DNA of 64,000 bases from JBCAXA01 sp038534295 (GCA_038534295.1 JBCAXA010000004.1:325510-389509); one strand, 5' to 3'; positions 16,330-25,768 are shown, counted from the stretch's first letter. Numbers and translations are program-made. The notes: generated by a model not told the origin, from the sequence alone.

Positions 16330-18834
16330 CTAGCGGAAGCTGAACCCAAACTCGACGCCGGCCGTGCGTTCCGAACCGGGATGCACAAACGAGCCACCAA
16401 ACTCCGGTGCCGAGATGACCTCGGCGACGAAGTACTCATCGAACAGGTTGCGGGCGAACGCGATAACGCGCCAGTTCTCCCCTTCGACCCCGAGGCGGAT
16501 GTTGGTGAGACCGTAGCCATCGACCTGCGAGCGGCTGAAATCCGCGTCAGGACCACCGAACAACGTGGCCGGTACGACGTCGTCTTGGACCGTGTGGTAC
16601 CAGACATCGCCCTGGTAGCTGTATTCAATGCGACCGATGAACTCCAGGTCTTCGTTGATCGGCGCGATGTACTGGGCCGCGACGTTGTAGGTCAAATCCG
16701 GCGCGTTTGGCGCCTCATTGCCCTCGGTAAACGGCCGAATCGCGTTTTCTTCGATCTCGGTGTCCAGCACCGACACACCGGCGTTAATGCTGAAGTTGTC
16801 CGAGATTTGCGCATCGATGGCGAGCTCAGCACCGGTAATCGAGACCTCGTCGATATTCTCGACCACCCGCAACAGACCGAAAGGACCAACGAAAAATTCG
16901 AAGAACTGCATGTCGTCGACGTCGGTCTGGAATACCGCACCGCTGATATCGACCCGGTCATTGAACAACCGCGACTTGAAGCCGATTTCGAACGCACTCG
17001 ACGTTTCCTCGCGGAATATCTCCGGCGGTGCGACAAGGCTTGCACCAGCATCGACGAAAAACAGCTGGATCGTCTCGGTGGCACCGATATTGTTGAAGCC
17101 GCCGCTCTTGAAGCCGATACCCCAGCTGCCGAACAGCGTGAGGTTGTCCGTCGCGTCCCAAGTCAAGCTGACCTTGGGCTGAAACTCGTCGAACGTCTCG
17201 CTGCGATCGGCGATCGAGTTGGTCACGATACCGGTGGTGAAATCGGTGATGAACGCCGGATTCAGCGGCGTGCCGCCAAGCGGCGTCACACCGTCAAAGG
17301 AACAGAAGCCCGACGGCAGCGTCGCGCAGTAGTCGATACGCGTTGAGACCTGCTGACTTGGCGACGGCACGTCGTTCGAGACGTCCCGGTCCTCTTCGTC
17401 GTAGCGCACCGCGACAGAGAGCTCGACGGTGTCGGTCAAGTCGTAGTTGATCGAGCCGAACACCGCGAAAACCGACGTTTCGAAGTTATCGAGTACCAGG
17501 GCGTCCGTAAGCGGGTTCACGAACGAACGCGGCAGCGAGCCACTGGCGCGGCCATCGTCGAGCAGCTGCGCAACGCCGACGGTGCGTTCGATGTCGAGCG
17601 CGTAGACGCCAGCCTGCCAACGCAGGCGTTGGTCGCTCGGCGACGTCAGCTGCAGCTGGATGCTGAAATCCTCCTGATTGCGCTCTTGGTACTGATAGCC
17701 GTCGCAGGTCGTCGGGCTGTAGGGCGGAAACAGGGAACCCGCCGGATCGAGCCCGATAAAGGTCGGCGACTGCACCGGAAAGCCGGTCAGCGCAGCGGTG
17801 CTGTCGATACAGCTCTGATCGCCGAAGTAAAAGCCGAACGCACCCGACGTGCCGTCAGCGAGGAAGAACTGGTCTTGGTCGCTGTAGAGCGCCCAACCGG
17901 TAAACGTCGCCCAATCCATGTCGTAATCGACTTTGACCGATGCTTCGAAGGTTTCCTGCTCGTTTTCGGGATCGACGTTCGGCGCAAAGACAAAATTGTG
18001 GTCGTTGACGTCGATGTTGAAGTCCGGGTTGCCGAACAAGGCCGCAAAACCCGGCAGCGCGAATGCTGCGTTGAACGCAATCGACGCAGCATCGACGTCG
18101 GCATAGCGCAGCTTGGTGTCGATTTCGAGCTTGTCGTTCGGCGTCCAGACAAACCGCGTCGAGTAGCTCGTGCTCTGATAGTCGTTGACGACGTCGTCAT
18201 TCAGGAAACTGTTGGTGAGAAAACCCGAGGTGTCGCGGCCGTCGACGCTGAAGCGCGCGAACAGAGTGTCCTCGACCAACGCACCGCCGACCGAGCCCTG
18301 AAACGTGAAGGTGTCGAACTCGGCAACGCCCACCTCTGCGTCAAACTCAAATTCGTTGGTCGGCTTGCGAGTCGTTACGATAACGGCGCCCGCCGCGGCC
18401 GAACGACCGTACAGCGCGCCTTGGGGGCCTTTCAGTACCTCGATCTGGGCAAGATCTGCATATTCTCGGTTGAACGCACTGGGGTTGGTGTAAAGGACCC
18501 CGTCGATCAACAGGGCGAAGTTGGTCTCGCCATCGCGCGCGCCATTCTGGCCGCGGATACTCATCTGGGTATCGCCGACTTCGACCGTGTTGACCAGCAC
18601 GACGCCGGGGGTCAACCCGATGAAGTCCTCGGCGCGCTGGACGCCGATCCGTTCAATGTCCTTTTCAGTAAACGCCGTAATGGAGGCCGGCACGTCTTGC
18701 AGCGATTCTTCGCGTTGCCGGGCGGTGACGACAATTTCCTCGAGCTGCGCGTACGCAGGCGAGATCGTCAACATGGTCACGGGCAATGCCGCGAGAGCCG
18801 TCGCCAGCGACGGTAACAAACACAGTCTTTTCAT
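16330..18834 (-). CDS. TonB-dependent outer membrane receptor (GntR regulon)
   Basis: 834-aa receptor. Signal peptide of about 29 residues ending SPAYA, then the TonB box EEIVVTA (32-38), a plug domain with DVPASITAFTEKDIERIG, MSIRGQ, IDGV and the VLKGPQGALYGRSAAAGAV element near residue 140, and a long beta-barrel ending in FGFSFR with the C-terminal aromatic residue used by the BAM machinery. Such receptors import siderophores, vitamins, glycans or other large organics. Two GntR operators lie in the 265 bp upstream, so it is probably the uptake gene for the substrate broken down by the HyuAB/CoA-transferase/lyase genes, not an iron receptor. Ligand unknown. Confidence 0.93.
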   Translation of the reverse strand: MKRLCLLPSLATALAALPVTMLTISPAYAQLEEIVVTARQREESLQDVPASITAFTEKDIERIGVQRAEDFIGLTPGVVLVNTVEVGDTQMSIRGQNGARDGETNFALLIDGVLYTNPSAFNREYADLAQIEVLKGPQGALYGRSAAAGAVIVTTRKPTNEFEFDAEVGVAEFDTFTFQGSVGGALVEDTLFARFSVDGRDTSGFLTNSFLNDDVVNDYQSTSYSTRFVWTPNDKLEIDTKLRYADVDAASIAFNAAFALPGFAALFGNPDFNIDVNDHNFVFAPNVDPENEQETFEASVKVDYDMDWATFTGWALYSDQDQFFLADGTSGAFGFYFGDQSCIDSTAALTGFPVQSPTFIGLDPAGSLFPPYSPTTCDGYQYQERNQEDFSIQLQLTSPSDQRLRWQAGVYALDIERTVGVAQLLDDGRASGSLPRSFVNPLTDALVLDNFETSVFAVFGSINYDLTDTVELSVAVRYDEEDRDVSNDVPSPSQQVSTRIDYCATLPSGFCSFDGVTPLGGTPLNPAFITDFTTGIVTNSIADRSETFDEFQPKVSLTWDATDNLTLFGSWGIGFKSGGFNNIGATETIQLFFVDAGASLVAPPEIFREETSSAFEIGFKSRLFNDRVDISGAVFQTDVDDMQFFEFFVGPFGLLRVVENIDEVSITGAELAIDAQISDNFSINAGVSVLDTEIEENAIRPFTEGNEAPNAPDLTYNVAAQYIAPINEDLEFIGRIEYSYQGDVWYHTVQDDVVPATLFGGPDADFSRSQVDGYGLTNIRLGVEGENWRVIAFARNLFDEYFVAEVISAPEFGGSFVHPGSERTAGVEFGFSFR

Positions 18835-18903
18835 CGGATGCTCCCCTGGAGAGTGTTTGCGCCCACGCCTCGGCGCTCCCCGTCAGCCGGAGTATAGCCG
18901 ACG

Positions 18904-18915
18904 ATTGTATACAAT
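18904..18915. promoter_or_regulatory. GntR operator copy 5 (ATTGTATACAAT)
   Basis: Perfect palindrome 69 bp upstream of the TonB receptor start. It links this gene to the cluster 9-15 kb away. Confidence 0.78.
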
Positions 18916-19082
18916 CAACACCGTACAAGTGACACGGCGCGGTACATACAGAACTCCTGCATTGGCTCGCGCAGCGTCCGGATTTTCCTAGCGCTTTGAA
19001 GAACGGCAAGCACTATACAGCGCCGCGTAGCGCCCCGCAGGGAACACCAATGCGGCGAGACGTGCGCCTGGCTAGATCAGCC

Positions 19083-19094
19083 GTTGTATACAAT
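19083..19094. promoter_or_regulatory. GntR operator copy 6 (GTTGTATACAAT)
   Basis: Eleven of 12 positions match. It lies directly after the SDR gene's 3' end and 179 bp (about 17 helical turns) from copy 5, as the upstream partner site of the receptor promoter. Confidence 0.68.
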
Positions 19095-19099
19095 CCAGC

Positions 19100-19813
19100 C
19101 TACCAGGGCAGGGTCTCGCCCTCGTAGCTGAAGAACCCGCCGCTGCGCTCGGGCGACAGATCGGCGATCACGTTTATCAGGCCGCGCACGCTCTCTTCCG
19201 ACGATAGCGTGGCGCTTGGGCCACCCATGTCGGTGCGGACCCAGCCTGGATGCAAGGCGGCAACGCTGATACCGCGTTTGGCGAGATCGAAAGACAGCGA
19301 ACGCAACACACTGTTAAGCGCCGCCTTGCTCGTGCGATACACGTAGAGGCCACCGATGGTGTTCATGCCCATCGACCCCAGCATTGACGACATTCCGACG
19401 ATCTTTTTCTGCTCGCTCGCCTCGACCTCGTCGACCAACAGCTCGGCAAGTCGCATCGGCGCCAGCACATTGATCGTCATGACAGACGACCAGTCGGCGT
19501 AGTCGATTTGGCCGAAGCCGCCCACGTTCATGCCTTGATTGGCGAAATCGGCGGTGCCCATCGTGCCGGCGGACAGCAACAGAACGTCGATCGGCGTACC
19601 TTTGACGTCGCTCGCGAGCTGACTCAGTCCGTCAATGTCCGCCATATCGGCGTGCAGCAGACGCAATCGATGGTCGTGTTCGGCCGCAAGCTGGTCGAGA
19701 TGTTCCGCCGGTGCCCGACTCGTCCCAATGACGTTCCATCCGCGGACGAGATATTGGCGAGCAAGCTCAAGGCCAAGGCCGCGATTGACGCCAGTGATGA
19801 GAGTAGTGGGCAT
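19100..19813 (-). CDS. Short-chain dehydrogenase/reductase
   Basis: 237-aa Rossmann-fold oxidoreductase. The cofactor loop TGVNRGLG (7-14) is the GxxxGxG motif, SAGTMG near 81 is the NAG-like element, and the catalytic Ser (MSSMLGS, about 142), Tyr159 and Lys163 (YRTSK) are present. It resembles the CsgA/sniffer-like branch and interconverts an alcohol and a ketone with NAD(P)H. It lies upstream of the TonB receptor on the same strand, with two GntR operators after its stop, so it may be expressed separately. A role in the same catabolic route is plausible but not shown. Confidence 0.9.
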   Translation of the reverse strand: MPTTLITGVNRGLGLELARQYLVRGWNVIGTSRAPAEHLDQLAAEHDHRLRLLHADMADIDGLSQLASDVKGTPIDVLLLSAGTMGTADFANQGMNVGGFGQIDYADWSSVMTINVLAPMRLAELLVDEVEASEQKKIVGMSSMLGSMGMNTIGGLYVYRTSKAALNSVLRSLSFDLAKRGISVAALHPGWVRTDMGGPSATLSSEESVRGLINVIADLSPERSGGFFSYEGETLPW

Positions 19814-19984
19814 AAGACGATCCGATCAGCGTTGCACGAGCGCGGCATGATAGCGCAGCTAGCGGATCGCCAGCGCGGTCAGACGTAGTCACGCATTGTC
19901 GAAGCGGACCCAGCAATCGACGGCACTGCGGATGTCCACCGCAAATCCAACGCAGGCGCCGAGCATTAACGCAGCGATCGCCGT

Positions 19985-20153
19985 TTACGCCGCCGACGCG
20001 CCGAACAGTTCAATGCCGAAAAGCAACAGCAGCGCCACCACAAAGACGCCGTAAACGACGTACAAAGCGCCCGATCAACGTCGGCGGCTGATCCGGACGG
20101 CGTTCGTTTGCGAAGCGGCCCAACCGTCGAGTGATTTCAGCGAGCAGGTTCAT
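19985..20153 (-). pseudogene. Remnant of a small membrane protein gene (frameshifted)
   Basis: Reading down the minus strand from the ATG at 20153 gives MNLLAEITRRLGRFANERR, a plausible soluble start. The hydrophobic continuation LYVVYGVFVVALLLLFGIEL, ending at a TAA at 19985, is in another frame. The 169-bp span is one base off a multiple of three. It reads as a 55-60-residue single-helix membrane protein broken by one indel, or as a sequence error. The rest of the 19,814-20,305 gap holds only short frames, including a second weak hydrophobic stretch downstream of the TAA. Confidence 0.45.
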
Positions 20154-20260
20154 GGCACGGACGAACGCGACCGTTATGTCTAGTTGCGCCGTGCAGTGCG
20201 TGGCGCGCGACGAACGCAGACTCGGTTCACAGGTCGTCGGCTGAGAATTGCGAAGCTTAA

Positions 20261-20275
20261 TGCGAATCGTTACTA
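20261..20275. promoter_or_regulatory. Possible Fur box before feoA
   Basis: TGCGAATCGTTACTA matches the 7-1-7 Fur consensus (TGATAAT-N-ATTATCA) at 9 of 14 informative positions, 31 bp before the feoA ATG. Position and AT content fit iron control of feoAB, but the match is imperfect. Confidence 0.35.
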
Positions 20276-20305
20276 TTTACGCAGAATCTTTCGAGTGTCC
20301 GAAAC

Positions 20306-20542
20306 ATGCAGCTGTCCGCCATCAAATCCGGTTTGCGCTATGTCATCGAAGCCATCGATTGCCGCGATCCTGCGGTGCAGCGTTTGATGATGCTGGGGCT
20401 GGTGCAAGGCACAGAAGTCGAACTAGGCGGTTCGGCGCTGGGCGGCGACCCGCTCGAAGTACGCGTCTTCGGCAACGCCATCTCGTTGCGACGCGAACAG
20501 GCGCGGTGTTTTACCGTCGCGCCTGTTGCCAGTGGTGGCTGA
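20306..20542 (+). CDS. feoA: Ferrous iron transport protein A
   Basis: 78-aa SH3-like cytoplasmic protein of the FeoA family, of usual length. Conserved points are L-MMLGLVQGTEVEL (about 26-41) and the ending GNAISLRREQARCFTV, where FeoA proteins carry the G-x-x-(I/V)-x-(L/I)-R pattern. FeoA assists FeoB in importing Fe2+. Its stop overlaps the start of feoB, so the two are translationally coupled. A Fur-like sequence lies just upstream. Confidence 0.93.
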   Translation: MQLSAIKSGLRYVIEAIDCRDPAVQRLMMLGLVQGTEVELGGSALGGDPLEVRVFGNAISLRREQARCFTVAPVASGG

Positions 20543-22715
20543 CAGCGCCCGAATCCCCGTACAGTCGATTAGCGTAAGGCGGCAGCCTGCCGCCCGCGTC
20601 GCTGTACTCGGTAACCCGAACAGCGGCAAGAGCACGTTGTTCAATCGGCTGACGGGGCTGCGGCAAAAGACCGGCAATTACCCGGGCGTTACCGTCGAAC
20701 GACATGTCGGTCGTTTCGACCACGCCGGTGAAAGTCTCGAGCTCATCGATCTCCCAGGGATGTTTGCGCTGAGTGCGCATTCGCTCGAGGAACGCGTCGC
20801 CGCCGATATTGCGCTCGGTCGCATCGAGAACGAGGCGGCGCCGGATGCCATTCTCGCCGTCGTCGACGCAACGCATCTGTACCAATCGCTGGCCCTAGTC
20901 CAGCAGCTAATGGAGCTCGGCAAGCCCGTGCTGCTGGCGCTGACGATGACCGATGCGGCGGATCGTGCCGGGACGCTCATTGATATCGAACGGCTGAGCG
21001 AACGCTTGGGCGGCGTTCCTATTTGCCCGGTCGTTGCGACGACGGGCCAAGGACTAAATCGCTTGCGCGATGCGCTGGTAGATCTACCTGGCCAAGCGCC
21101 GCCGGCGGCGCCGGACGTTTGGCCTGAGCTCGGCGATGCCGCGAACCGTCTGGCCGCCGAACTCGACGGTACGTTCAACCGCATTGAAATAGAGCGTGCG
21201 CTCATCGACGTCGACAGCATGTTCGCGCTTGACGTTGCCGAGCGACTCGGTGCGGACGGCAATGCCAAGCTCGCCGCGGCGCGCGAGGCCGTCTTCGGTG
21301 ACGTCCCGCCGCTCGCTGCCGAAGCGCAGCGGCGCTACGACTGGGCCCGCGACGTTCTGCGTGACGTCACGCAGTCGCAGCCGATGCTGGCCAGCTGGAC
21401 CAACGGCCTTGCGCGGCTCGTCAACCAACCGTGGGCCGGCACGGCTTTGCTGTTTGCGGTCATGGCCGTGGTGTTTCAGGCGGTATTCGCTTGGGCGACA
21501 CCGTTGATGGATTTCATTGACGGCACAACCGGCAGTTTGGTCGAGGCCACCAATGCATGGCTCGGCGACGGCGCGTTCGCGAGCTTTGTCGCCGATGGCA
21601 TCATCGCCGGCGTCGGCAGTGTCATTATCTTCCTGCCGCAAATCCTGATTCTGTTCCTTTTCATCATCGTGCTCGAAGATTCCGGGTTTCTCGCCCGATC
21701 GGCCTACTTGATGGATCGGGCGATGCGTTCGGTCGGGCTTTCCGGCACGTCGATCATCCCGATGATCTCGAGCTTTGCGTGCGCCGTACCCGGCATCATG
21801 GCGACGCGTGTCATCCCAAATCGTCGCGACCGTATCGCAACGATTCTCGCCGCGCCGTTTATGACGTGCTCCGCTCGACTGCCGGTCTACGCGCTTTTGA
21901 TCTCGGCGTTCGTACCGGCGACCAAGGTCGGGGTCATGAACCTACAAGGCCTCGTCTTGTTCGGCCTCTACCTGGCGGGCATCGTCGGTGGCCTCGCAAC
22001 GGCACTGCTGCTCAAGAAAACGGCGTTGCGCGGCCCGAAGCCGTCGTTCGCGCTGCTGATCCCAGAATTTCGTCGACCCAATCTGCAGACCGTCGGATTG
22101 CAGCTGCTGTCCCGCGCGCGGGTATTTTTGCGCCGTGCCGGAACGGTGATCTTCGCCGTTGCTGTCATCGTTTGGGCGCTCGGCTATTTTCCGCGTTCGG
22201 AAACGATTCGAACCAACCTTGCGCGCGATATCGCCGCCGCCGAACAGACGCTTGCCGGCGCCGCGCTCGAAGCGGAGGTCGCGACGCTGAGCAACGTTGC
22301 CGCGGCGCGCCAACTGGAACAGAGCTATTTGGGCCGCGCTGGCAAGTCGGTGCAGCCGCTGTTTGCGCCGCTCGGCTGGGACTGGCGAGTCTCGGCGGCA
22401 GTGATTGCAAGTTTCCCTGCTCGCGAAGTCGTTGTTGCGGTGCTTGGCACGACGTTCGCGCTCGGCGCCGAGGCTGACGAGGACACGCTGTCGACGCGAT
22501 TGGCGAACGCCACGCACAGCGACGGGCGAACGCTGTTTACGCTGCCAATGGTCGCAGGCCTTTTGCTCTTCTACGCGTTCTGCCTGCAGTGTGCCGCCAC
22601 GGTCGCCACGATTCGGCGCGAAACCAATAGCTGGCGCTGGCCAATCATCGCCTGGGTTTACATGACGGCGGTCGGCTACCTAAGCGCACTGGCGGTGTAT
22701 CAGCTCGGTAGCTAG
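20532..22715 (+). CDS. feoB: Ferrous iron transport protein B
   Basis: About 727-aa inner membrane Fe2+ transporter. The N-terminal GTPase domain has G1 GNPNSGKST (near residue 29), G2 GNYPGVTVE and G3 DLPGMF. G4 reads TMTD instead of the usual NxxD, which may alter guanine specificity. The membrane part carries the two Gate motifs (EDSGFLARSAYLMDR near 380 and AAPFMTCSARLPVYALL near 440) and the C-terminal REVVVAVLGT helix. Start codons near the feoA stop are GTG at 20532 and 20535; I use the first, and exact initiation depends on coupling to feoA. Standard two-gene feoAB operon without feoC. Confidence 0.93.
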   Translation: MVADSARIPVQSISVRRQPAARVAVLGNPNSGKSTLFNRLTGLRQKTGNYPGVTVERHVGRFDHAGESLELIDLPGMFALSAHSLEERVAADIALGRIENEAAPDAILAVVDATHLYQSLALVQQLMELGKPVLLALTMTDAADRAGTLIDIERLSERLGGVPICPVVATTGQGLNRLRDALVDLPGQAPPAAPDVWPELGDAANRLAAELDGTFNRIEIERALIDVDSMFALDVAERLGADGNAKLAAAREAVFGDVPPLAAEAQRRYDWARDVLRDVTQSQPMLASWTNGLARLVNQPWAGTALLFAVMAVVFQAVFAWATPLMDFIDGTTGSLVEATNAWLGDGAFASFVADGIIAGVGSVIIFLPQILILFLFIIVLEDSGFLARSAYLMDRAMRSVGLSGTSIIPMISSFACAVPGIMATRVIPNRRDRIATILAAPFMTCSARLPVYALLISAFVPATKVGVMNLQGLVLFGLYLAGIVGGLATALLLKKTALRGPKPSFALLIPEFRRPNLQTVGLQLLSRARVFLRRAGTVIFAVAVIVWALGYFPRSETIRTNLARDIAAAEQTLAGAALEAEVATLSNVAAARQLEQSYLGRAGKSVQPLFAPLGWDWRVSAAVIASFPAREVVVAVLGTTFALGAEADEDTLSTRLANATHSDGRTLFTLPMVAGLLLFYAFCLQCAATVATIRRETNSWRWPIIAWVYMTAVGYLSALAVYQLGS

Positions 22716-22752
22716 GCGCGCCGACACCGCAGTGGCCGATATACTCGCGCCG

Positions 22753-23562
22753 ATGAACGTCGCTCAGCCTACTCGCCCGCTGGTTTCGTGGTGTCACGGT
22801 CTGCACTTTGCGGTGCTGACGTGGCTGATGCTGCTGGCGGCACCGCTCAGCGCGCATCCGGACGACGAATTCTGCATCGAAGGAGGCTTGGACCCGATGC
22901 TGTGCTCGGCTTTGGGTGATCTGGATCGAGCCAATGGCGACGCCGCGCAGGCCAACGATGAATACCCGCTCGAGACACGCGGCGGTTGGGCAACGTTTAC
23001 CCGCTACCTGTCGATCGGCGTGCAGCACATCGTGCCGGGGGGCGCCGATCACATTCTGTTCGTAATCGGGTTGCTGCTCGGCGTAACGCGCCGCGCGACG
23101 CTGCTCTGGTTGATCACCGCGTTCACGGTGGCGCACGGGGTTGCGCTGGTCGCCGCCGTCGTCGGCGGTTGGAGCCCACCGGCGCTGTTCGTCGAAGCGG
23201 CCATCGCCGCGACGATCGCGTGGGTCGGACTCGAGAACCTAATTGTCAAGCCGGGCCTTGCGTGGCGCTACACGTTGGTCTTTGTGTTTGGCCTTATTCA
23301 CGGCTTCGGCTTTGCCGGGTTCATCCAGGATCTGGGCCTTCCGAAAACGCAGTTAGCGCCGGCCCTGCTCGGCTTTAACCTCGGCGTCGAAATTGGTCAG
23401 ATTGCCGTCGTCGGCGTCACTGCGCTGGTCGTGCTTCTAGCGCTTCGCGCACTACCGCAAGGGCGTCGCGACACAGTGACGCGGTGGCTGCGGGTTATTG
23501 GCAGCCTTGCGGTCGCCTTGATCGGCAGCGTTTGGTTGGTCGAGCGGCTGGCGACGGCCTGA
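22753..23562 (+). CDS. HupE/UreJ-like membrane protein
   Basis: About 269 aa. A hydrophobic leader ends near LSAHPDDEFC. A short region outside the membrane with several Cys and Asp residues follows, and then six or so membrane helices. The family pattern is clear: IGVQHIVPGGADHILF, AFTVAHGVAL, VGLENLIV, FGLIHGFGFAG and FNLGVEIGQ, which place His and Asp residues in the membrane as in HupE/UreJ proteins linked to nickel or cobalt transport. It lies 37 bp after feoB, suggesting a metal-related role. I use the ATG at 22753; a GTG at 22732 is possible. The metal specificity is unknown. Confidence 0.85.
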   Translation: MNVAQPTRPLVSWCHGLHFAVLTWLMLLAAPLSAHPDDEFCIEGGLDPMLCSALGDLDRANGDAAQANDEYPLETRGGWATFTRYLSIGVQHIVPGGADHILFVIGLLLGVTRRATLLWLITAFTVAHGVALVAAVVGGWSPPALFVEAAIAATIAWVGLENLIVKPGLAWRYTLVFVFGLIHGFGFAGFIQDLGLPKTQLAPALLGFNLGVEIGQIAVVGVTALVVLLALRALPQGRRDTVTRWLRVIGSLAVALIGSVWLVERLATA

Positions 23563-23576
23563 GGCAGGCCGTCGCC
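23550..23576. terminator. Hairpin between convergent genes
   Basis: Perfect 12-bp stem (GGCGACGGCCTG / CAGGCCGTCGCC) with a 3-nt loop. It overlaps the stop of the HupE-like gene and faces the peptidase gene. No T tract follows, so it may act as a mRNA 3'-end stabiliser instead of a classic terminator. Confidence 0.6.
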
Positions 23577-23590
23577 AACGGCTCGCGATC

Positions 23591-25768
23591 TTACGTCGTG
23601 TCGCCGTCGAGGAAACCGCGACCGCGCAACAGCGGTTCGATGCTGGGGTCTTGGCCGCGGAACAAGCGATAGAGCTCGTCGGCGGGGCGCAGGCCACCGC
23701 TTTGGTACACCCACTTCTTCAGACGACCGGCCGTTTCCGGATCGAAAATGTTCTCGGCTTCGAGGAACGCGTCGAATCCGTCTGCGTCTAGGATTTCCGA
23801 CCAGAGGTACGCGTAATAGCCGGCCGAGTAGCCGCCCGAGAACGTGTGGCTGAAGTACGGCGAGCGGTAGCGTGGCTCAATTTCGTCGATCAAGCCGTAC
23901 TCGTCGAGAATTGCGACTTCAAACGCGCGCGGGTCGTCGATGGCTTCGACTTCGTCGGCGCTCAGCATGTGCCAGCGCAGATCCAGTAGCGATGCGGCAA
24001 TAAACTCGGTTGTGGCGAAACCCTGATTGAACTTCGACGCGGCAAGCATTTTCTCGACGAGCGCGTCGGGGATGACGTCACCGGTTTCATGGTGCTTGGC
24101 GAACAGCGCAAGCATTTCGGGCTGCGACGCCCAATGCTCGAGAATCTGCGCCGGAAACTCGGTGTAGTCGCGCGGACCGTCGACACCGGAGAATTCCGCG
24201 TACGGAATATTCGTCATGATGCCGTGCAGCGCGTGGCCGAACTCGTGGAAGAAGGTTTCGACTTCCGAAAAGCGCAGCAACGTCGGTTCACCTGCCGGCG
24301 GCGTGGTCAAATTGAGGTTGAACGTGATCAGCGGGCGAATCTCATTGCCGCCGATGTTCGACGCATCGCGATAAGAGCTCATCCACGCGCCGCCGCGCTT
24401 GCTGTCGCGCGCATACATGTCGAGGAACATGATGCCGAGAAAGCTGCCGTCGTCGTCAGTGACGTTGTAAGCCGTGACGGTCGGGTGCCAAACCGGCACG
24501 TCGACCGGCTCGAAACCGAGCCCGAACAGCCGTGTCGCCATCGTAAACGCGCCGCTGCGCACCGCGTCCAGATTGAAATACGGCATTAACTCGCCTTCGT
24601 CGAGGTCATAGCGAGCCTTACGAACTTTCTCCGAGTAATGCCACCAGTCTTCGCCGGAGACCTGGAACTCGTCGCCGACCATGGCTTGCATCGCATCGCG
24701 TTCCCGTTTGGCCGTCTCGAGGCCTGGTTCCCATACGCGGCGCAAGAATTCTTCGGCCCCAGCGGGTGTTTTCGCCATGCGCGTCTCGAGCTGGTAGTGC
24801 GCGTGCGACTCGTAACCCATCAACTCGGCCCGTTGCGCACGCAGCAGCGCGATCTGCTTGGCCAGTGCGTAGTTATTGCGCTCATCGGTAGCAGCGCGGG
24901 TGCGATATGCGTCGAACAACTGCAGACGCAGTCCGCGGTTGGTCGACTCGGTCATGAACGTCTCGAACTGCGAGCGATTCAGACCGACGAACCAGGCCTC
25001 TTCGTCTTCGTCGTAGAGCGATGCTGCGAAACCTTCGCTCAACCCAGCCAGGCCCGCTTCATCGTCGATCCGCAGCTTGAAGCCCTTGGTAGCGTCCAAC
25101 AGGTTCTGGCCGAACTCGTTGCTGAGTTTGGACAGCTCGGCGTTGATGTCAGCCACTTGCGTGCGAACTTCCGGCGACAGCGCGGCACCGGCCCGAACGA
25201 AGTTGCGGTGCTGCAGCTCGAGGAGCCGCGCATCGACTTCATTCAGCCCGAGCTGGTCGCTCTGCTCGAAGACCTCGCGAACGCGCGCGTAGAGATTCTC
25301 ATCGAGGATGATCGCGTTGTACTCGCGCGTAACCATCGGATAAATCTCGGCGCGCAGACCGATCAACGTATCGTTGGTATCGGTGGCGGTAACGTTACCG
25401 AAGACATCCAGCACGCGACCAAGCGTTTCGCCGGCTTTCTCGAGCGCAACCGTCGTGTTCAGGAACGTCGCTGGCTCCGGATTTTTAATGATTTCAGCGA
25501 TCTCGGCGCGCAGCTCAATGATGCCCTGCTGAACCGCGGGCATGTAGTGCTCGTCCTCGATGACCTGGAACGGCGGCACGCCGTAGGGCGTGTCCCATGC
25601 TTTAAGTAAAGGATTCGTGCGCAGCTCGGCCTCATCGACCGTAAACTGCGGCAGCGACGATTCGGCCGGCTCGGCCGACTCCACAGCGGTTTGCTCGGGC
25701 TCGGATTGACCGCAGCCTGCAAGGACGATGCTCAATGCCAATAGCGCAGCACCTGTTTTAGTGCCCAT
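23591..25768 (-). CDS. M3 family metallopeptidase, lipoprotein (Dcp-like oligopeptidase)
   Basis: 725-aa zinc peptidase. A lipobox LAGC (16-19) predicts anchoring of the mature protein to a membrane facing the periplasm, followed by a Glu/Ser-rich linker. The catalytic motif HEFGH is at 508-512, with FFHEFGHALHGIM around it, and the conserved FSHTFSGGYSAGYYAYLWSE segment near 640. Length and C-terminus match peptidyl-dipeptidase Dcp/oligopeptidase A. It removes dipeptides from or cleaves short peptides; the lipoprotein form suggests use of external peptides. It stands alone, converging on the HupE-like gene and divergent from the ATP-grasp operon. Confidence 0.93.
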   Translation of the reverse strand: MGTKTGAALLALSIVLAGCGQSEPEQTAVESAEPAESSLPQFTVDEAELRTNPLLKAWDTPYGVPPFQVIEDEHYMPAVQQGIIELRAEIAEIIKNPEPATFLNTTVALEKAGETLGRVLDVFGNVTATDTNDTLIGLRAEIYPMVTREYNAIILDENLYARVREVFEQSDQLGLNEVDARLLELQHRNFVRAGAALSPEVRTQVADINAELSKLSNEFGQNLLDATKGFKLRIDDEAGLAGLSEGFAASLYDEDEEAWFVGLNRSQFETFMTESTNRGLRLQLFDAYRTRAATDERNNYALAKQIALLRAQRAELMGYESHAHYQLETRMAKTPAGAEEFLRRVWEPGLETAKRERDAMQAMVGDEFQVSGEDWWHYSEKVRKARYDLDEGELMPYFNLDAVRSGAFTMATRLFGLGFEPVDVPVWHPTVTAYNVTDDDGSFLGIMFLDMYARDSKRGGAWMSSYRDASNIGGNEIRPLITFNLNLTTPPAGEPTLLRFSEVETFFHEFGHALHGIMTNIPYAEFSGVDGPRDYTEFPAQILEHWASQPEMLALFAKHHETGDVIPDALVEKMLAASKFNQGFATTEFIAASLLDLRWHMLSADEVEAIDDPRAFEVAILDEYGLIDEIEPRYRSPYFSHTFSGGYSAGYYAYLWSEILDADGFDAFLEAENIFDPETAGRLKKWVYQSGGLRPADELYRLFRGQDPSIEPLLRGRGFLDGDTT

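Noticed and set aside
17629..18816. A 395-residue open frame on the plus strand opposite the TonB receptor gene.
   Set aside because: It is the antisense of a clear receptor with signal peptide, TonB box and barrel end. Its Arg/Asp/Val-rich translation is typical of the complement of GC-rich coding DNA, and it has no recognisable motif.
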